A DNA stretch of 64,000 nucleotides from Desmospora activa DSM 45169. GTDB taxonomy: Bacteria; Bacillota; Bacilli; Thermoactinomycetales; DSM-45169. The first letter of the stretch is position 1. The number at the start of each line of letters is the position of its first letter. The stretch is from contig NZ_PZZP01000001.1 in the NCBI RefSeq assembly GCF_003046315.1, forward strand, positions 1,178,001 through 1,242,000, read 5' to 3'. The notes beneath the pieces are model-generated. The model saw only the letters and a program-made list of their open reading frames with translations. It had not been told where the DNA came from and ran no database searches. Positions 61,619-64,000 of this stretch are shown here, piece by piece. A program made the position numbers and the translations under genes.

Positions 61619-62051
61619 TGCCCATTCTTCAGTAGTGGCGGCAGCCATTCACTTGGGACGGCTTCCAACGGAGCGGCTGCCTACCAAAGAGGAAGTGTTA
61701 CATCTGCCGGATTTTGATCGCGCTCGCTCGGAGGAGATTGGAACGCTTTTTTTCAAAGGAGAAGATCAACGCGGCACTATGGTGTATACCGTCGGATTTG
61801 GGCATCATTGGGAAGCGGGAGTGCGGGCATTACGCTCGATGTTGGAAATTCACGGAGCGGAAGGGTTCCATTTGGTAAGAGCTTTGGATTCCATTACCTG
61901 GTTGACCAAAGTGGGCGGTTCCTTATCTCGACACTACGGTTGGCCAGCTGTGGGACGGCCGTTAGCGGCTTGGGGGATCCGGCGAAGTTACCCCAAGTTA
62001 TTGGCATTGGTGGATGGAGTAAAACGGGATTTATATGGAGATGGGTTATGA
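61584..62051 (+). CDS. DUF3189 family protein
   Basis: The 155 residues start RLIYHCYGSAHSSVVAAAIHLG, with FFKGEDQRGTMVYTVGFG in the middle and a GGSLSRHYGWPAVGRPLAAWG segment typical of DUF3189. No known activity. It commonly occurs near spore genes in Firmicutes and here lies in one transcript with seaA and its capping subunit. ATG 61584 follows GGGAAAAGG within the previous gene. Confidence 0.8.
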   Translation: MTKRLIYHCYGSAHSSVVAAAIHLGRLPTERLPTKEEVLHLPDFDRARSEEIGTLFFKGEDQRGTMVYTVGFGHHWEAGVRALRSMLEIHGAEGFHLVRALDSITWLTKVGGSLSRHYGWPAVGRPLAAWGIRRSYPKLLALVDGVKRDLYGDGL

Positions 62052-62147
62052 TTTGCGAATCACGTGTGGTAGAATCATGATGGCAAGCTTGCACATTTTG
62101 TTGAAGCGGGAGGGAGTTTTCTCCGACGGTTGAGGAGAGACATACTA

Positions 62148-63467
62148 ATGACTTTACCTATTGTTGCGATTGTGGGGCGACCCAATGTTGGAAAGTCCAC
62201 CTTGTTTAACCGGATTGCCGGTGAACGGATTGCGATTGTGGAAGATAAACCGGGGATAACCCGGGACCGGATCTTTAGCCGCGGTGATTGGTCCGGGCGC
62301 GAGTTTCACCTGATTGATACGGGCGGCTTGGAGTTTGGGCAGGCGGACGAAGTGACGGATCATATTCGCCAACAGGCGGAATTGGCGATTGAAGAGGCGG
62401 ATGTGATCGTGTTTGCGGTGGATGGCCGCGAAGGGATTACTGCTACGGATGAGGAAGTCTCCCGCCTGTTGCATCGTTCCAAAAAACCGGTAGTACTGGC
62501 GGTAAATAAGCTCGATCATGTGAAGCATTATGATGAGATGTATGAGTTTTATCAACTGGGCTTTGAAGCGGTGATCCCCCTTTCCTCTTTGCATGGGACG
62601 GGGACCGGGGATCTGTTGGATCAAGTGATTGCCCATTTTCCTCCTGCAATGGAGGAGTTTTATGATAACGATACCATTCGGGTGGCGATCATCGGCCGGC
62701 CCAATGTGGGTAAATCTTCTTTGGTCAATCGGATTTTAGGAGAAGAGCGTGTCATTGTAAGCTCAGTGGCAGGAACGACAAGAGATGCGATCGATACGCC
62801 GCTCACACGTGAGGGCCAGGATTTTGTCATTATCGATACCGCCGGGATGCGTAAGCGAGGGAAGGTATATGAATCCACGGAAAAATACAGTGTGATCCGT
62901 GCTCTTCGCGCTATTGATCGCTCCGATGTGGCTGTGGTGGTTCTGGATGGAGAGGAGGGGGTAACGGAACAGGATAAACGCGTGGCTGGGATCGCCCATG
63001 AAACGGGTAAGGCGGTTTTGTTTGTCATCAATAAATGGGATGCGGTAGAAAAAGATGAAAAGACGATGAACCGCTTTCGCCGGGAAGTGCTGGATCATTT
63101 TTCGTTTATGGATTACGCTCCGATCCTGTTTATCTCGGCAAAAACGGGACAACGGGTTGCGCAAGTGTTGCCGATGGTGCAGGAAGTAGCGGAGCAGCAT
63201 GCGCTGCGGATCTCCACCTCAGTGTTGAATCAAGTGCTACAGGATGCGGTGATGGCGACTCCGCCTCCGACGTCAAAGGGACGGCGGGCACGGTTCTCTT
63301 ATGGAACCCAGGTAGCGGTAAAACCCCCTGCAATCGTATTGTTCGTCAATGAACCGGAGCTGTTTCATTTTAGCTATATCCGTTATCTGGAGAACCAACT
63401 GCGGGAAGCTTTTGGCTTTAAAGGTACCCCTGTTCGTCTGATGTTGCGAAAAAAGAATAAAGATTAG
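62148..63467 (+). CDS. der: GTPase Der (EngA), ribosome assembly
   Basis: Double GTPase needed for 50S subunit maturation. The 439 residues have two G domains, each with GRPNVGKS (about 9-16 and 181-188), DTGG/DTAG switch and NKLD/NKWD specificity motifs, and a C-terminal KH-like domain. ATG 62148 follows GAGGAGAG; an upstream ATG at 62130 is less well placed. Followed by plsY 19 bases later. Confidence 0.96.
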   Translation: MTLPIVAIVGRPNVGKSTLFNRIAGERIAIVEDKPGITRDRIFSRGDWSGREFHLIDTGGLEFGQADEVTDHIRQQAELAIEEADVIVFAVDGREGITATDEEVSRLLHRSKKPVVLAVNKLDHVKHYDEMYEFYQLGFEAVIPLSSLHGTGTGDLLDQVIAHFPPAMEEFYDNDTIRVAIIGRPNVGKSSLVNRILGEERVIVSSVAGTTRDAIDTPLTREGQDFVIIDTAGMRKRGKVYESTEKYSVIRALRAIDRSDVAVVVLDGEEGVTEQDKRVAGIAHETGKAVLFVINKWDAVEKDEKTMNRFRREVLDHFSFMDYAPILFISAKTGQRVAQVLPMVQEVAEQHALRISTSVLNQVLQDAVMATPPPTSKGRRARFSYGTQVAVKPPAIVLFVNEPELFHFSYIRYLENQLREAFGFKGTPVRLMLRKKNKD

Positions 63468-63486
63468 AAGAGAGGAGGGAGAAGAG

Positions 63487-64000
63487 GTGGGAGAGGCATT
63501 GGCAATTGGGCTCGCTTATTTGTTGGGCTCAATCAGTTTTAGCTTCTGGATTACAAAAATCCTCCGCGGAACCGATATTCGTACGCAAGGCAGTGGAAAT
63601 GCCGGTGCCACCAATATGTTGCGCACAGTGGGAAAAGGACCGGCACTGGCTGTCTTTTTGTTGGACATGGTGAAAGGAATGGTTGCGGTAGGATTGGCTT
63701 GGGTTCTGACTGGAGAACCGACTTGGATGATGAGTGCCGGGATTGCAGCAATCGTGGGTCATAACTGGCCTATTTTTCTTGGATTCCGCGGTGGAAAAGG
63801 GATCGCTACCACGATCGGGGTGACGGCACTGCTAACGCTTACCGCGGCCCTGGTGGCTGGTGCCGTCGCGATTTTCGCCATATTGATCACGCGTTATGTT
63901 TCTCTGGGATCATTGCTGTTTGCCGCAGGTTTGCCGATTGCCATTTTTCTGTTTGATTATCCGACTTCATACGTTTATCTTAGCTTTGTGATCACGGTTA
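63487..64000 (+). CDS. plsY: Acyl-phosphate glycerol-3-phosphate acyltransferase PlsY (3' truncated)
   Basis: First acylation in membrane lipid synthesis. The open frame runs from GTG 63487 to the window edge (171 codons seen of about 200). Motifs are LGSISFSFWI, the SGNAGATNMLR loop, GHNWPIF and FRGGKGIATT, with several hydrophobic helices. AGGAGGG lies about eight bases before the GTG. Only the C-terminus is missing. Confidence 0.93.
   Translation, partial: MGEALAIGLAYLLGSISFSFWITKILRGTDIRTQGSGNAGATNMLRTVGKGPALAVFLLDMVKGMVAVGLAWVLTGEPTWMMSAGIAAIVGHNWPIFLGFRGGKGIATTIGVTALLTLTAALVAGAVAIFAILITRYVSLGSLLFAAGLPIAIFLFDYPTSYVYLSFVITV

Overview
The window reads as chromosome of an endospore-forming, Gram-positive member of the Bacillales. 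The gene order follows the Bacillus subtilis sporulation and metabolic backbone closely: deo genes, dacF-spoIIA-sigF-spoVA, lysA, rib operon, scpAB, dacB-spmAB, rluB-resBCDE, serA, gudB-ypdA, ypeB, cmk-ypfD, yphA-seaA-der. The moderately high GC, many GTG/TTG starts and Bacillus-like but diverged proteins suggest a thermophilic or filamentous relative such as a Thermoactinomycetaceae-type organism. That family-level placement is an inference. No rRNA, phage, insertion sequence or CRISPR array was seen.

Layout. 1-4024: nucleoside salvage (partial deoB, two tandem purine nucleoside phosphorylases, pdp). 4059-9263: dacF, the anti-anti-sigma/anti-sigma/sigma-F operon and a shortened spoVA operon without spoVAC and spoVAD. 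9322-10941: lysA under a lysine riboswitch. 11181-12263: a secreted M23 peptidoglycan hydrolase. 12319-22234: a copper/metal-handling island (copZ, csoR, copA, a membrane-anchored His-rich protein, a thioredoxin-like ferredoxin, a His-rich cell-wall-binding lipoprotein, and a two-component system). An AT-richer SGNH hydrolase and methyltransferase pair sits inside it. 22471-27462: ctaA and a TAXI-type TRAP transporter. 27500-31350: ribDE-BA-H under an FMN riboswitch. 31368-36429: scpAB, ytfI-gerW, dacB-spmA-spmB. 36767-43105: rluB and resBCDE without resA. 43163-47595 (mostly minus): an SDR, then serA plus an aminotransferase under a serine-type T-box, then ppa. 47770-54679: rhodanese, ferredoxin, CPBP protease, two tRNA-Ser genes, mecA, bshB2, gudB, bdr and small proteins. 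54794-64000: ypeB without sleB, cmk, plsC, S1-domain protein, yphA, seaA with its capping subunit, two DUF3189-type genes, der and partial plsY.

How it works together. Sporulation dominates. Promoters resembling sigma-H, sigma-F/G and sigma-E sites can be read directly upstream of spoIIA, dacF, spoVA, ytfI-gerW, dacB and ypeB. Biosynthetic operons are controlled by RNA (lysine, FMN, T-box). The T-box specifier (UCC) and its acceptor-end bulge (UGGC) both match the tRNA-Ser(GGA) gene lying 2.7 kb away. Copper genes share a family of ATACCC-N-GGGTAT operators.

The most interesting observations are: (1) the second purine nucleoside phosphorylase, in which both purine-discriminating residues are changed (Glu to Met, Asn to Asp), predicting an adenosine-preferring trimeric enzyme; (2) the composite metal island; (3) three conserved operons each missing expected members (spoVAC/spoVAD, resA, sleB); and (4) two unexplained leader-like regions upstream of cmk and the S1-domain gene.
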